Program-made: the position numbers and the translations under genes
Notes under the pieces: model-generated
What the model was told of the DNA's origin: nothing
The model's input: the letters and a program-made list of their open reading frames with translations, nothing else
Databases searched by the model: none
Assembly (NCBI GenBank): GCA_012729725.1
Contig: JAAYCO010000067.1
Location: 1-37,734, forward strand
DNA length: 37,734 bases
From: Planctomycetota bacterium
GTDB taxonomy: Bacteria; Planctomycetota; Phycisphaerae; SM23-33
Direction of reading: 5' to 3'
Part shown: in pieces, positions 17,099 to 26,612 of the stretch
Position numbering within the stretch: the stretch's first letter is position 1
How the letters are laid out: every line of letters starts with the position of its first letter

Positions 17099-17291
17099 CC
17101 AGCCCAACGTGCGGAGCCCCGCAGGGCAATGCGGGGACCTGACTTTACGTCGCGTAGCGACACATCGCCGTTGTATTTGTTTCTTCGTGCGATAATCACG
17201 ACGCAAACCAGAACAGCAAACGGCGAGGATTCGCTGCGCGATAACAGTTAGGTCCCCGCATTGCCATGCGGGGCTCCATTCGTCGCGCTGG
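17099..17291. repeat. MITE-like long inverted repeat (copies B and C)
   Basis: The outer 42 bases (17099-17140 and 17250-17291) are inverted repeats with about 36 of 42 matches; the similarity continues inward to 17172 and 17219. The arms are therefore about 74 bases around a 46-base centre. Each arm holds two small hairpins: TCGCTGCGCGA (or TCGCGTAGCGA) and CCCCGCATTGCCATGCGGGG. No open frame fits inside and I see no target-site duplication. Related single copies lie at 13637, 17338 and 24924. Confidence 0.72.
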
Positions 17292-17337
17292 TCCCGCCGC
17301 ATGGATCTGGTTGCGCGGCATGGGGTGTTACCCGAGC

Positions 17338-17363
17338 GAAAACGGCGAGGATCGCTGCGTGAT
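17338..17363 (+). repeat. Dispersed hairpin repeat, partial copy E
   Basis: AAAACGGCGAGGATCGCTGC and the following GTGAT repeat the inner part of the right arm of the 17099-17291 element, without the CCCCGCATT hairpin. Confidence 0.5.
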
Positions 17364-17445
17364 TTCACAAAACGTTGTCGGATAAGGCTTTTGGGGTGCA
17401 ACTGGGGCGGGGCTGAGAGTATCATTCTGGCGGAAAGGAAGTGGC

Positions 17446-18396
17446 ATGAGGGTTGTTTTCTGCGGCAGCGGCGAGTTTGCGACGCCTTCGCTGCGCGCAT
17501 GCCGCGACGCTGGGCACGACATCGCCATCGTGGCGACCCAACCGGCCAGGCACGCGGGCAGGGGCGGTCAACTGCGCCCGACGCCGGTGGCTGTGGCGGG
17601 GGCGGAACTTGGGCTGAATGTGGTCGAATGCCCCAACATAAACGACCCCGCCATGATCGAACGTCTTCGCGAGGCGGCGGCGGATGCGATGATCGTCGCG
17701 GACTTCGGCCAGATGGTGCGGCTGGAGGCCAGAAAGTCCGTTCGCATCGATGCCTTCAACCTGCACGGGTCGCTTCTGCCGGACCTGCGGGGGGCGGCGC
17801 CGATAAACTGGGCCATCATTAAAGGATATGAAACGACCGGCGTGACCACGTTCTCGCTTGTGGACAGGATGGATGCCGGCGACGTGTACCTTCGGCTCAG
17901 CACGCAGATCGCTCGGCGTGAAACGGCAGGGGAGCTCAAGGCGCGGCTTGCCCAGCTTGGCGCGCAAGCTGTGCTGCAAACGCTTGATATGCTTGGGGGG
18001 AATCCGCCGGCGGTTCCAACGCCGCAGGATGATTCGCTTGCAACCAAGGCGCCGGGCCTCAAGAAGTGCGACGGCGTGATAGACTGGAATTTGCCGGCTG
18101 CGACGATACGCAATCTTGTTCACGGAACCTGGCCCTGGCCGGGCGCTCGGACATTGTTCGTCAGCGGCGAGCGTCGCATCGAGGTTACGCTTGCTCGGTG
18201 CGATGCATCCGGCGGCCACGGCGGCGATGCGCCGGCAGGGCAGTTGCGCGACGATCTGTCGGTGCAGACCGGCGAGGGCAGGTTGACTGTGCTGGAGATC
18301 AAGCCCGCCGGCAAGCGCCTGATGGAATGGCATGATTTTGCGAACGGATACCGCGTCCGGCAGGGCGACAGGTTCGTTTCATTGGAACAGGCATGA
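17446..18396 (+). CDS. fmt: Methionyl-tRNA formyltransferase
   Basis: 316 residues, the usual length. It formylates Met on initiator tRNA using 10-formyl-tetrahydrofolate. The catalytic triad is visible: N105 and H107 in FNLHGSLLPDLRGAAPINWA and D143 in MDAGD. The C-terminal tRNA-binding domain follows (GVIDWNLPAATIRNLVHG, PWPGARTLF). ATG 17446 has AAAGGAAG upstream. Its 3' end overlaps rsmB by four bases (ATGA), so the two are translationally coupled; this is the first gene of a housekeeping run. Confidence 0.95.
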   Translation: MRVVFCGSGEFATPSLRACRDAGHDIAIVATQPARHAGRGGQLRPTPVAVAGAELGLNVVECPNINDPAMIERLREAAADAMIVADFGQMVRLEARKSVRIDAFNLHGSLLPDLRGAAPINWAIIKGYETTGVTTFSLVDRMDAGDVYLRLSTQIARRETAGELKARLAQLGAQAVLQTLDMLGGNPPAVPTPQDDSLATKAPGLKKCDGVIDWNLPAATIRNLVHGTWPWPGARTLFVSGERRIEVTLARCDASGGHGGDAPAGQLRDDLSVQTGEGRLTVLEIKPAGKRLMEWHDFANGYRVRQGDRFVSLEQA

Positions 18397-19763
18397 ACGT
18401 TTACACTGCAAGGGATATAGCTGTTGAAGCGCTGCGGGACCGCGGCGGGAACGTCACCGCGCATCTGGACCGCCTGATCGGCCAATCTGTGCTTTCGCCG
18501 GCGGACCGCAGCCTCGCCCGCGAACTGGCGCTGGGCGTGCTTCGTCGAAGGGAAACGCTGCGGACCGTCATTCGCGCGTTTCTGCGTCAGCCAAACCACA
18601 CCATGCCCGGGCCGGTGAACGAGATTCTGCTGCTTGGCGCATACCAGATACTCTTTCTCGAACGAATTCCTGATTTCGCCGCGGTTAACGAAGCGGTCGA
18701 GCAGGCGGACCGGTTTCATCACCGCCGCCAGCAGGGGTTCGTCAACGGCCTGCTAAGAAGCATTACCCGCGAGATAGGCCCTGTCGAGACCGGCCCGTTC
18801 GTTCCCGCCGGAGACGTGCTGCCGATGACGCCGGATTCGTGGCGCAGGCTCAAGCGGCCGATCTTTGCGGACCCGCAGAGAATGCCGCAGAGATACATCG
18901 CCGATGCGTTTTCTCTTCCAATCGACCTGGCTGAGAAATGGCACGCCCAGTTCGGCATGAAGACGACCATCAACCTTGCATTCCATGCCAATTCGCGGGC
19001 GCCGATGATTTTGCGAGTCAACACGCTTAAGACCACGGTCACCAAGGCGATTGAATCGCTGGCGGCGTCAGGCCTCGAGGCCCAGCCGCACGCAAACGGA
19101 CTGAGCATTGTCGCTCGGGACGGCGTCAACATGCTCGCCGGCGACGAATTCAAGGCCGGCCTGCTTCAGCCGCAGGACCCGACCGCCACGCAGGTTTCAC
19201 TTGCCCTTGATCCCAGGCCGGGAATGAATGTGCTGGATTTCTGCGCTGCGCCTGGCACGAAAACCACGCACATCGCCGAGCTCATGGCCGACAAGGGCTC
19301 GATCACCGCGCTGGACGTAAGCGAAGACAAGCGGCTGCGGATCACCGAAAACGCCCGGAGAATGGGCATTGGCATCATTAACGTAATGCCATCTGAGGCG
19401 GCGGGCGGGCTTGAAATCGGCTCGTTCGACCGCGTGCTGGTGGACGTTCCGTGCAGCAACACCGGCGTGCTGGCGCGCAGGCCCGAGGCCCGGTGGCGGT
19501 TCGATCTTCGCTCGCTCAACCAGGTTGCCGCCGATCAGCGAACGCTGGCGAGCATGGCCGTGATGTTCACCCGGCCCGGCGGAAGGCTGGTGTACAGCAC
19601 GTGCAGCATCGAACAGGAAGAGAACCAGCAGAACGTCCGCTGGCTGCTCCAGAAACACCGCAACCTCGAACTGATTAAAGATGAATTGACGCTTCCCGGC
19701 GGCGCTTCCGACGCCACCCAATGGCATGACGGCGGCTACTACGCTATATTCGCCCTCAGGTGA
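18393..19763 (+). CDS. rsmB: 16S rRNA (cytosine-967-C5)-methyltransferase
   Basis: 456 residues. The N-terminal NusB-like RNA-binding domain spans about 1-130 (ALREL-type SLARELALGVLRRRETL, FVNGLLRSI). The SAM-dependent methyltransferase domain has motif I LDFCAAPGTKTTH (281-293), the motif VDVPCSNTG with Cys354 and YSTCSIEQEEN with the catalytic-type Cys404. It methylates C967 of 16S rRNA in E. coli. The start overlaps the fmt stop, a common fmt-rsmB pairing, and smpB follows seven bases later. Confidence 0.95.
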   Translation: MNVYTARDIAVEALRDRGGNVTAHLDRLIGQSVLSPADRSLARELALGVLRRRETLRTVIRAFLRQPNHTMPGPVNEILLLGAYQILFLERIPDFAAVNEAVEQADRFHHRRQQGFVNGLLRSITREIGPVETGPFVPAGDVLPMTPDSWRRLKRPIFADPQRMPQRYIADAFSLPIDLAEKWHAQFGMKTTINLAFHANSRAPMILRVNTLKTTVTKAIESLAASGLEAQPHANGLSIVARDGVNMLAGDEFKAGLLQPQDPTATQVSLALDPRPGMNVLDFCAAPGTKTTHIAELMADKGSITALDVSEDKRLRITENARRMGIGIINVMPSEAAGGLEIGSFDRVLVDVPCSNTGVLARRPEARWRFDLRSLNQVAADQRTLASMAVMFTRPGGRLVYSTCSIEQEENQQNVRWLLQKHRNLELIKDELTLPGGASDATQWHDGGYYAIFALR

Positions 19764-19770
19764 CAACGCC

Positions 19771-20238
19771 ATGTCAAAGGACAAACCAAACACCCCCAGA
19801 ATTTCCAACCGCAAGGCGAGGCATGAGTTTCATATCCTCGAAGTGGTTGAGTGCGGCCTCGAACTGTTTGGCACCGAGGTCAAAAGCCTGCGCGAGGGCA
19901 ACGCGATGCTGGACGACGCATTTGCAGCCATCCGCAACGGACAGGCGTATCTTGTCGGCATGACCATCGGGCCGTACAAGCAGGCCGGGCCGGGAATGCA
20001 GCACAACCAGACCCGCGACCGCAGGCTCCTGCTGCATCGCCGGCAGATCGAGGCGCTGGAAGGGCATGTTCGCCAGAAGGGCAAAACGCTGGTTCCGCTT
20101 GCGGTTTATTTCAAGCACGGCTGGGCGAAGTGCGAGATCGGCGTCGCTATCGGCAAGAAGCAATACGACAAGCGGCAGGACATAAAGAAGCGGGACGCCA
20201 CGCGCGACATACAACGCGAGATGCGCCGCAGACGCTAA
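19771..20238 (+). CDS. smpB: SsrA-binding protein SmpB
   Basis: 155 residues. It binds tmRNA and delivers it to stalled ribosomes. Diagnostic stretches are ISNRKARHEFHI, GLELFGTEVKSLREG, NARYL-type AFAAIRNGQAYLVG and the C-terminal basic tail KRDATRDIQREMRRRR. The ATG at 19771 fits the family start; the frame is open to 19726 but that part lies in rsmB. It sits seven bases after rsmB and 65 bases before glmM. No ssrA gene is seen in the window. Confidence 0.95.
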   Translation: MSKDKPNTPRISNRKARHEFHILEVVECGLELFGTEVKSLREGNAMLDDAFAAIRNGQAYLVGMTIGPYKQAGPGMQHNQTRDRRLLLHRRQIEALEGHVRQKGKTLVPLAVYFKHGWAKCEIGVAIGKKQYDKRQDIKKRDATRDIQREMRRRR

Positions 20239-20303
20239 AGCCATGGCCCGGGGCTTTGCCGATATAGAGTAACCACGGCTTCTGGCCGGAAAGGCAAGGA
20301 ATA

Positions 20304-21692
20304 ATGGAAGATCGGCTGATGGTGAGCGTCTCGGGCGTCAGGGGAACAATCGGCGGAACGCTTACGCCGCACATTGCGTGCGATTTTGGCCTGGCGTTCG
20401 CCAGGATGCTCAAGGCAGGCGCTGCCGGCGCCCGCCCAACGGTTGCCGTCGGCAGAGACACGCGCCGTAGCGGCGACATGATGTTCAACGCGGTGGCTGC
20501 GGGACTGACCGCCGGCGGCGTGGACGTGATCGACCTGGGCGTCGTCACCACTCCGGGGGCAGCGCTTGCAACCAGCAGGCTTAAGGCTCAGGGCGGCGTT
20601 GTTATCACCGCCTCGCACAATCCTATCGTCTACAACGGAATCAAGTTTCTTCAGCCAAACGGGGCGGGGCTTGCGGCGCCGGCTGCCCAGGAGCTCAAGA
20701 AGATATGGGAGGCGGGGCAATTCGATCTCTCTGCCGTCGAAAACGTCGGCGTGCAGCGGGCCGAAACCCGCACGCACGGCTGGCATGTCGATGCCGTGTG
20801 CGAGATGGTCGATCTGAAGACAATCGCCTCGCGCAGGTTCAAGGTGGTTGTCGACAGCATCAACGGCGCGGGTTGTGCCGTCACGCGGCTGCTGATGGAA
20901 AAGCTCTGCTGCAAGCTTGATCAGATAAACGGAGAGCCCACCGGCCAGTTCGCCCACACGCCCGAGCCCATCCGCGAGAATCTCGACCAGCTTTGCCAGG
21001 CCGTACGTAAACACGGCGCCGATGTTGGATTTGCGCAGGATCCCGATGCAGACAGGCTTGTTGTCGTTGACGAAAACGGCGTTTTCATCGGCGAGGAGTA
21101 CACGTTGGCGCTCGCCACTGCGTTTGCGCTTTCGCATCGCAAGGGCAAGGTGGCGACAAACCTGTCAACATCCCGCATGATAGACGACATCGCCGCGGCG
21201 GCAGGTCAAAGCGTTGTCCGAACGCCCACCGGCGAGGCCAACGTTGCGGCAGCGATTATCAAGCACGGCTGCGTTATCGGCGGCGAGGGCAACGGCGGCG
21301 TTATCGATCCAAGAGTGGCGCCCGTGCGAGACAGCCTCGTTGGAATGGCCCTGATTCTTCAGTACATGGCCCAGACCGGCAAGAAACTCAGCGAACTGGC
21401 CGCGATGATTCCGCACTACGTCATGGTGAAGACGAAATTCCCATGCCCCGCGGGCGTCGCCCCCGCCGTGGCCGAGGCGCTGATGCGAGAATTCTCGTCG
21501 CGAAAAGACGCCGCTTTCAATACCGACGACGGCCTGCGAATCGACCTGCCAGAGGCGTGGGTCAACGTCCGGGCTTCAAACACCGAACCTATCATGCGGA
21601 TCATGGGCGAGTCAAAAGACCAGGCGGTTGTGGACGCGCTTGTGGCGCAGGTGCGGCGGGTCGCTGACGCGGTGATAGCCTCAGCCGACTAG
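20304..21692 (+). CDS. glmM: Phosphoglucosamine mutase-type phosphohexomutase
   Basis: 462 residues. The phosphoserine is S104 in TASHNP, the metal site is D246/D248/D250 in QDPDADRLVVVD, and the phosphate-binding loop near the C-terminus is RASNTEPIMRI. The family interconverts sugar 6- and 1-phosphates; GlmM makes glucosamine-1-phosphate for cell-wall precursors. The choice of GlmM over phosphomannomutase/phosphoglucomutase rests on length and the start VSVSGVRGTIGG, and is not certain. ATG 20304 has AAGGA five bases upstream. ndk follows 21 bases after the stop. Confidence 0.85.
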   Translation: MEDRLMVSVSGVRGTIGGTLTPHIACDFGLAFARMLKAGAAGARPTVAVGRDTRRSGDMMFNAVAAGLTAGGVDVIDLGVVTTPGAALATSRLKAQGGVVITASHNPIVYNGIKFLQPNGAGLAAPAAQELKKIWEAGQFDLSAVENVGVQRAETRTHGWHVDAVCEMVDLKTIASRRFKVVVDSINGAGCAVTRLLMEKLCCKLDQINGEPTGQFAHTPEPIRENLDQLCQAVRKHGADVGFAQDPDADRLVVVDENGVFIGEEYTLALATAFALSHRKGKVATNLSTSRMIDDIAAAAGQSVVRTPTGEANVAAAIIKHGCVIGGEGNGGVIDPRVAPVRDSLVGMALILQYMAQTGKKLSELAAMIPHYVMVKTKFPCPAGVAPAVAEALMREFSSRKDAAFNTDDGLRIDLPEAWVNVRASNTEPIMRIMGESKDQAVVDALVAQVRRVADAVIASAD

Positions 21693-21713
21693 CAAACCTT
21701 CACGGAAAGAACA

Positions 21714-22184
21714 ATGGAACGAACACTCGTACTGTGCAAGCCGGATGCTGTTCAACGCCGCATCGTCGGCAGGATTATTGACCGCTTCGAGCAGAAGGGC
21801 CTCAAGATCGTCGGTCTGAAGCTCGTGAAGTTCTCGCAGCAGCTCGCGGGCGAGATGTACCTGATGCACAAGGGCAAGGATTTCTACGGGCCGCTGGTCG
21901 AGTTCGTTACGTCCGGGCCCCTCGTCGCGATGGTGCTTGAAGGCAATTCGGCCATCGCCGTGGCGAGGAAGATTTTGGGAGCGACCTTCGGTCCCGACGC
22001 CGATCCGGGCACGATTCGCGGTGACTTTGGAATGTCAAAGCGATACAACGTTGTGCACGGCAGCGATTCGCCGGAATCGGCCAGGCGGGAAATCGGCCTG
22101 CTGTTCGACAATTCGGAACTGATTGACTACCAGATCGCCGGCGACGAGTGGGTTTACGCGCGGTCACCCGAAGGCATGATTTGA
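21714..22184 (+). CDS. ndk: Nucleoside diphosphate kinase
   Basis: 156 residues, slightly longer than the usual 137-152. It transfers the gamma-phosphate from ATP to other NDPs through the phospho-histidine H115 in NVVHGSDSPESA. Also visible are the N-terminal LVLCKPDAVQRRIVG with the nucleotide-contacting Lys and the loop MVLEGNSAIAVARKILG. A GGAAAG ribosome site precedes the ATG. It lies 21 bases after glmM and six bases before ligA. Confidence 0.96.
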   Translation: MERTLVLCKPDAVQRRIVGRIIDRFEQKGLKIVGLKLVKFSQQLAGEMYLMHKGKDFYGPLVEFVTSGPLVAMVLEGNSAIAVARKILGATFGPDADPGTIRGDFGMSKRYNVVHGSDSPESARREIGLLFDNSELIDYQIAGDEWVYARSPEGMI

Positions 22185-24185
<2,001 letters not shown>

Positions 24186-24193
24186 TTATCGCC

Positions 24194-24265
24194 TCAGCAC
24201 ATGGCTGCGAAGCTCAGGACGATGAAGAAGACCATCTTAATTTTTCTGCGGTATTCATTTGTCAT
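24194..24265 (-). CDS. 23-residue small membrane-type ORF with a consensus ribosome site
   Basis: A 24-codon frame begins MTNEYRRKIKMVFFIVLSF and ends AAMC. It has a basic N-terminus followed by one hydrophobic segment. AGGAGGTG (24278-24271) lies at ideal distance from ATG 24265, the strongest ribosome site in the window. That site is enclosed in a hairpin (24269-24286). The ORF is convergent with ligA, whose stop is eight bases beyond. I do not recognise the peptide; a small inner-membrane peptide is the natural guess. The combination of a perfect ribosome site and a sensible peptide makes it more than chance, but there is no homology evidence. Confidence 0.45.
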   Translation of the reverse strand: MTNEYRRKIKMVFFIVLSFAAMC

Positions 24266-24268
24266 TTG

Positions 24269-24286
24269 AGCACCTCCTGGGGCGCT
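24269..24286 (-). promoter_or_regulatory. CCAGGA-loop hairpin over the ribosome site of the small ORF
   Basis: In the minus-strand transcript AGCGCC-CCAGGA-GGUGCU folds into a 6-bp stem (one G-U pair) with a hexaloop containing AGGA. Part of the AGGAGGUG ribosome site lies in the stem and the rest in the loop. A GGA in a hexaloop over a ribosome site is the layout of CsrA/RsmA repression sites. Confidence 0.5.
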
Positions 24287-24307
24287 GAAGCAACACCATT
24301 ATGATAC

Positions 24308-24326
24308 CGCGCCGTCCTGGGGCGCG
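24308..24326 (-). promoter_or_regulatory. Second CCAGGA-loop hairpin, 40 bases upstream
   Basis: CGCGCC-CCAGGAC-GGCGCG is a perfect 6-bp stem whose loop repeats the CCAGGA of the hairpin at 24269-24286. The 11 bases GCGCCCCAGGA are identical in both (minus strand 24325-24315 and 24285-24275). CsrA often binds two such sites at once. Confidence 0.45.
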
Positions 24327-24377
24327 AAGGGGGCAAGAGGCGACTTTAATAAAAAACCGGCCCGAAATCAGTATTTT

Positions 24378-24692
24378 TTAAGTTGGGCAAGCTGTTGCGC
24401 CTGTGCGGGCTGTGACGATTAATCCAGCCGCCGGCTTCACGTCGTTATTTGACTGTGGAATGTCACGATATTTTGCCCGATTTGTGATCGGAACCGTGTC
24501 TCGGCCCATTGCATGCGATAACCCCAATGCGAAGTAGATAGCCATGTCTGGTTTGCCGGTGTAGTGAGTGACGTCAACCACAAAGACTTTGGAAGTCGAC
24601 AGCACGTTTGGCAGTTCCTCGTACATCCTGCCCCAGTGCGCCTGGATCTGTTTGTCAAAAATGCACTCCCGGTTAGTCATAAAGCATCTCAT
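24378..24692 (-). CDS. Small orphan resembling deoxyribosyltransferase/TIR-like nucleotide-binding domains
   Basis: About 104 residues from ATG 24692, preceded by GGAG. The core STSKVFVVDVTHYTGKPDMA followed by IYFALGLSHAMGRDTVPITN has the shape of the nucleoside 2-deoxyribosyltransferase / TIR-like fold, in which an (I/V)xDVT strand is followed by a (Y/F)ELGxAHALGKPVI helix. Those proteins act on nucleosides or NAD. Here the usual catalytic Glu of ELG is Ala (FALG), and the C-terminus is short and diverges after IPQSNNDVK. It may be an inactive fragment. It lies on the guaA strand, after a repeat-rich gap. Base composition is lower in GC than its neighbours, which would fit acquisition. Confidence 0.42.
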   Translation of the reverse strand: MRCFMTNRECIFDKQIQAHWGRMYEELPNVLSTSKVFVVDVTHYTGKPDMAIYFALGLSHAMGRDTVPITNRAKYRDIPQSNNDVKPAAGLIVTARTGATACPT

Positions 24693-24839
24693 GCTCGCTC
24701 CATTCCGTTGCCTCTGATGCGTGTGGCGCACGATACGGCAAATGACTATATCAAGATACGATAGCCTGTGAATCAAGCAGGCGGATTATATGCTGACATG
24801 CCATCCATGACAAACACATTTCAACTATAGAAAAGCATA

Positions 24840-24871
24840 CCTGCATGTGGGCAAAAGCCCTTTAATGCAGG
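24840..24871 (-). terminator. Bipartite stem-loop, possible guaA terminator
   Basis: CCTGCAT (24840-24846) pairs with ATGCAGG (24865-24871), and inside it GGGC (24849-24852) pairs with GCCC (24857-24860) around a four-base loop. On the minus strand it is followed by TATGCTTTTCT, a modest U-rich tail. It lies about 140 bases after guaA. It could also be a structured RNA element. Confidence 0.42.
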
Positions 24872-24923
24872 ACGAGGAAATATGCATGGCAATCATGTGC
24901 GTCAGATGAGTGCATTGCATGCG

Positions 24924-24981
24924 AAAATGGTGAGGTGTCGCTGCGCGATAAATTTCTGTCCCCCGCAGTTTCCACCGGGGC
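24924..24981 (+). repeat. Dispersed hairpin repeat, copy D
   Basis: It aligns to the right arm of the 17099-17291 element: GAGG, then TCGCTGCGCGATAA (24938-24951, exact), then GTCCCCCGCAGTTTCCACCG and GGG, with the CCCCG/CGGGG stem kept but the loop changed. The kept stem with changed loop suggests selection for the hairpin or simple decay. Confidence 0.6.
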
Positions 24982-25011
24982 TTTACATCCTCACGTGTCC
25001 GCGACGGTTCC

Positions 25012-26571
25012 TCATTCCCATTCGATGGTGGCGGGGGGCTTTGAGGAAATGTCGTAGACAACCCGGTTCACGCCGCGGACCTCGTTGATGATTCTGTTGG
25101 AGATCATCGCCAGCACGTCGTAGGGAATTCGAGACCAGTCCGCCGTCATGAAGTCGCTGGTGTCGACGCTGCGAATGGCGATGACGTTGTCGTAGGTTCT
25201 TCCGTCGCCCATCACGCCGACGGACTTGACCGGCAGCAGCACGGCGAACGTCTGTGCTGTCTTGCGGTAAAGGTTGTTGGCGGTGATTTCCTCAAGCAGG
25301 ATGTTGTCGGCCTGGCGTAGCACCTCCAGGCGCTCGGGCGTCACCTCGCCGATGCATCGCACGGCCAGGCCGGGCCCGGGGAACGGATGCCGCCAGACGA
25401 CGTTTTCGCCAAGCCCCAGCAGTTCGCCCGCCTTGCGCACCTCATCCTTAAACAGGTCGCGGAGCGGCTCGATAAGGTCGAAGCCCAGTTCCGCCGGCAG
25501 TCCGCCGACGTTGTGGTGCAGCTTGATGTTCGCAGCCTGTCCCGCAAGCGAGTGGCCGCTCTCAATCACGTCGGGATAGAGCGTGCCCTGCGCCAGCCAC
25601 CTTGCGTTCTTGATGGACTTGGCGGCGGTTTTGAAGATGTCGATGAACGTGTGTCCGATGATGCGGCGTTTCTCCTGCGGTTCCTGGACGCCCTTGAGCC
25701 TGCCAAGAAACTCATCCGCTGCCGACACCACCGTCAGGTCGATCTTGAAGTTGTCGGCGAACGTCGTGCGAACAAGCTGGGCCTCGTTCATTCGCAGCAG
25801 CCCGTTGTCGACGAAGATGCACGCCAGCCTGTCGCCAACCGCTTGGTGCAGCAGGGCGGCTACAACGGATGAATCAACGCCGCCCGAGAGCCCGCAGATC
25901 ACCCGCTCGTCGGGCGCAACTCGCCCGCGGATATCGCTGACGACTGCCTCGATGAACGAGCCCATCTTCCACAGGCCGTCGCAGCCGCAGATCTCGTAAA
26001 GGAAGTTCATGAAGATCTCGTTGCCGTGCGGAGTGTGCGTGACCTCCGGATGGAACTGCACGCCGTAGAACGGGCGGGTGGCGTGCTTGACGGCGGCGAT
26101 AGGGCACGACTGCGTCGCAGCCAGTGTGATGAAGTCGCCGCCGAGTTCCTTGACCTGGTCGCCGTGGCTCATCCACACGGTGGTTTGTGCCGGGATGTTC
26201 CGCAGCAGTTCGTTTGGCTGGGCCACTTGCAGCATGGTTCGGCCGTACTCTCTGCTGGGGGCGGGGCGGACGTTTGCGCCGAGTATCTGGCAGGCGATTT
26301 GCATTCCGTAGCAGATGCCCAGCACCGGAACGCCCAGGTCAAGCAGTGCGGGGTTGCATCGCGGCGCCTTGCTTTCGTACACGCTGCTTGGGCCGCCCGT
26401 AAAGATCAGTCCCTTGGGATTGAGGGCCTTTACTTCATCGATCGAGACGTCCGGACACGCCAGCACGCTGTACACGCCGTTCTCACGAACTCGCCGGGCA
26501 ATGAGCTGCGCGTATTGGCTTCCGAAATCGAGAATAACTATCGTCTGAGATTGTCCTGAGGCGGTTGTCAT
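25012..26571 (-). CDS. guaA: GMP synthase (glutamine-hydrolysing)
   Basis: 519 residues, full length. The N-terminal class-I glutamine amidotransferase has Cys87 in GICYGMQ and H174/E176 in FHPEVTHT. The ATP-pyrophosphatase domain has the P-loop SGGVDS at 229-234. The dimerisation domain ends with the typical KPPATIEWE. It converts XMP to GMP, the last step of de novo guanine nucleotide synthesis. The ATG at 26571 follows the alpha/beta-hydrolase gene by 41 bases on the same strand, so the two may be co-transcribed. Confidence 0.97.
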   Translation of the reverse strand: MTTASGQSQTIVILDFGSQYAQLIARRVRENGVYSVLACPDVSIDEVKALNPKGLIFTGGPSSVYESKAPRCNPALLDLGVPVLGICYGMQIACQILGANVRPAPSREYGRTMLQVAQPNELLRNIPAQTTVWMSHGDQVKELGGDFITLAATQSCPIAAVKHATRPFYGVQFHPEVTHTPHGNEIFMNFLYEICGCDGLWKMGSFIEAVVSDIRGRVAPDERVICGLSGGVDSSVVAALLHQAVGDRLACIFVDNGLLRMNEAQLVRTTFADNFKIDLTVVSAADEFLGRLKGVQEPQEKRRIIGHTFIDIFKTAAKSIKNARWLAQGTLYPDVIESGHSLAGQAANIKLHHNVGGLPAELGFDLIEPLRDLFKDEVRKAGELLGLGENVVWRHPFPGPGLAVRCIGEVTPERLEVLRQADNILLEEITANNLYRKTAQTFAVLLPVKSVGVMGDGRTYDNVIAIRSVDTSDFMTADWSRIPYDVLAMISNRIINEVRGVNRVVYDISSKPPATIEWE

Positions 26572-26612
26572 GTGTCATCCTTGATACGATCAACGGGCGT
26601 CGGCGGTATGTC

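Larger units (their letters stand above)
16871..17445. other. Gene-free stretch between the PEP-CTERM gene and fmt
   Basis: 575 bases with no credible gene on either strand. It contains the terminator at 16925-16969, the 193-bp inverted-repeat element at 17099-17291 and a partial copy at 17338-17363. Near the right end there is a TATCAT -10-like hexamer (17418-17423) that could serve fmt. The short open frames here have no ribosome sites or recognisable protein patterns. Confidence 0.7.
24693..25011. other. Gap after guaA holding a stem-loop and a repeat copy
   Basis: 319 bases with no convincing gene and visibly lower GC than the flanks. It contains a bipartite stem-loop (24840-24871) and a copy of the dispersed hairpin repeat (24924-24981). 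Upstream of the small orphan gene I see no promoter better than TTGATT-N17-TGATAT on the minus strand. Confidence 0.6.

Noticed and set aside
20236-20256. A 6-bp hairpin (AAAGCC/GGCTTT) between smpB and glmM.
   Set aside because: No T-run follows and the genes look like one operon, so I do not call a terminator.
24221-24246. A weak hairpin plus TTTTT after ligA as its terminator.
   Set aside because: The stem is only about four pairs, and the bases are also the coding sequence of the minus-strand small ORF.
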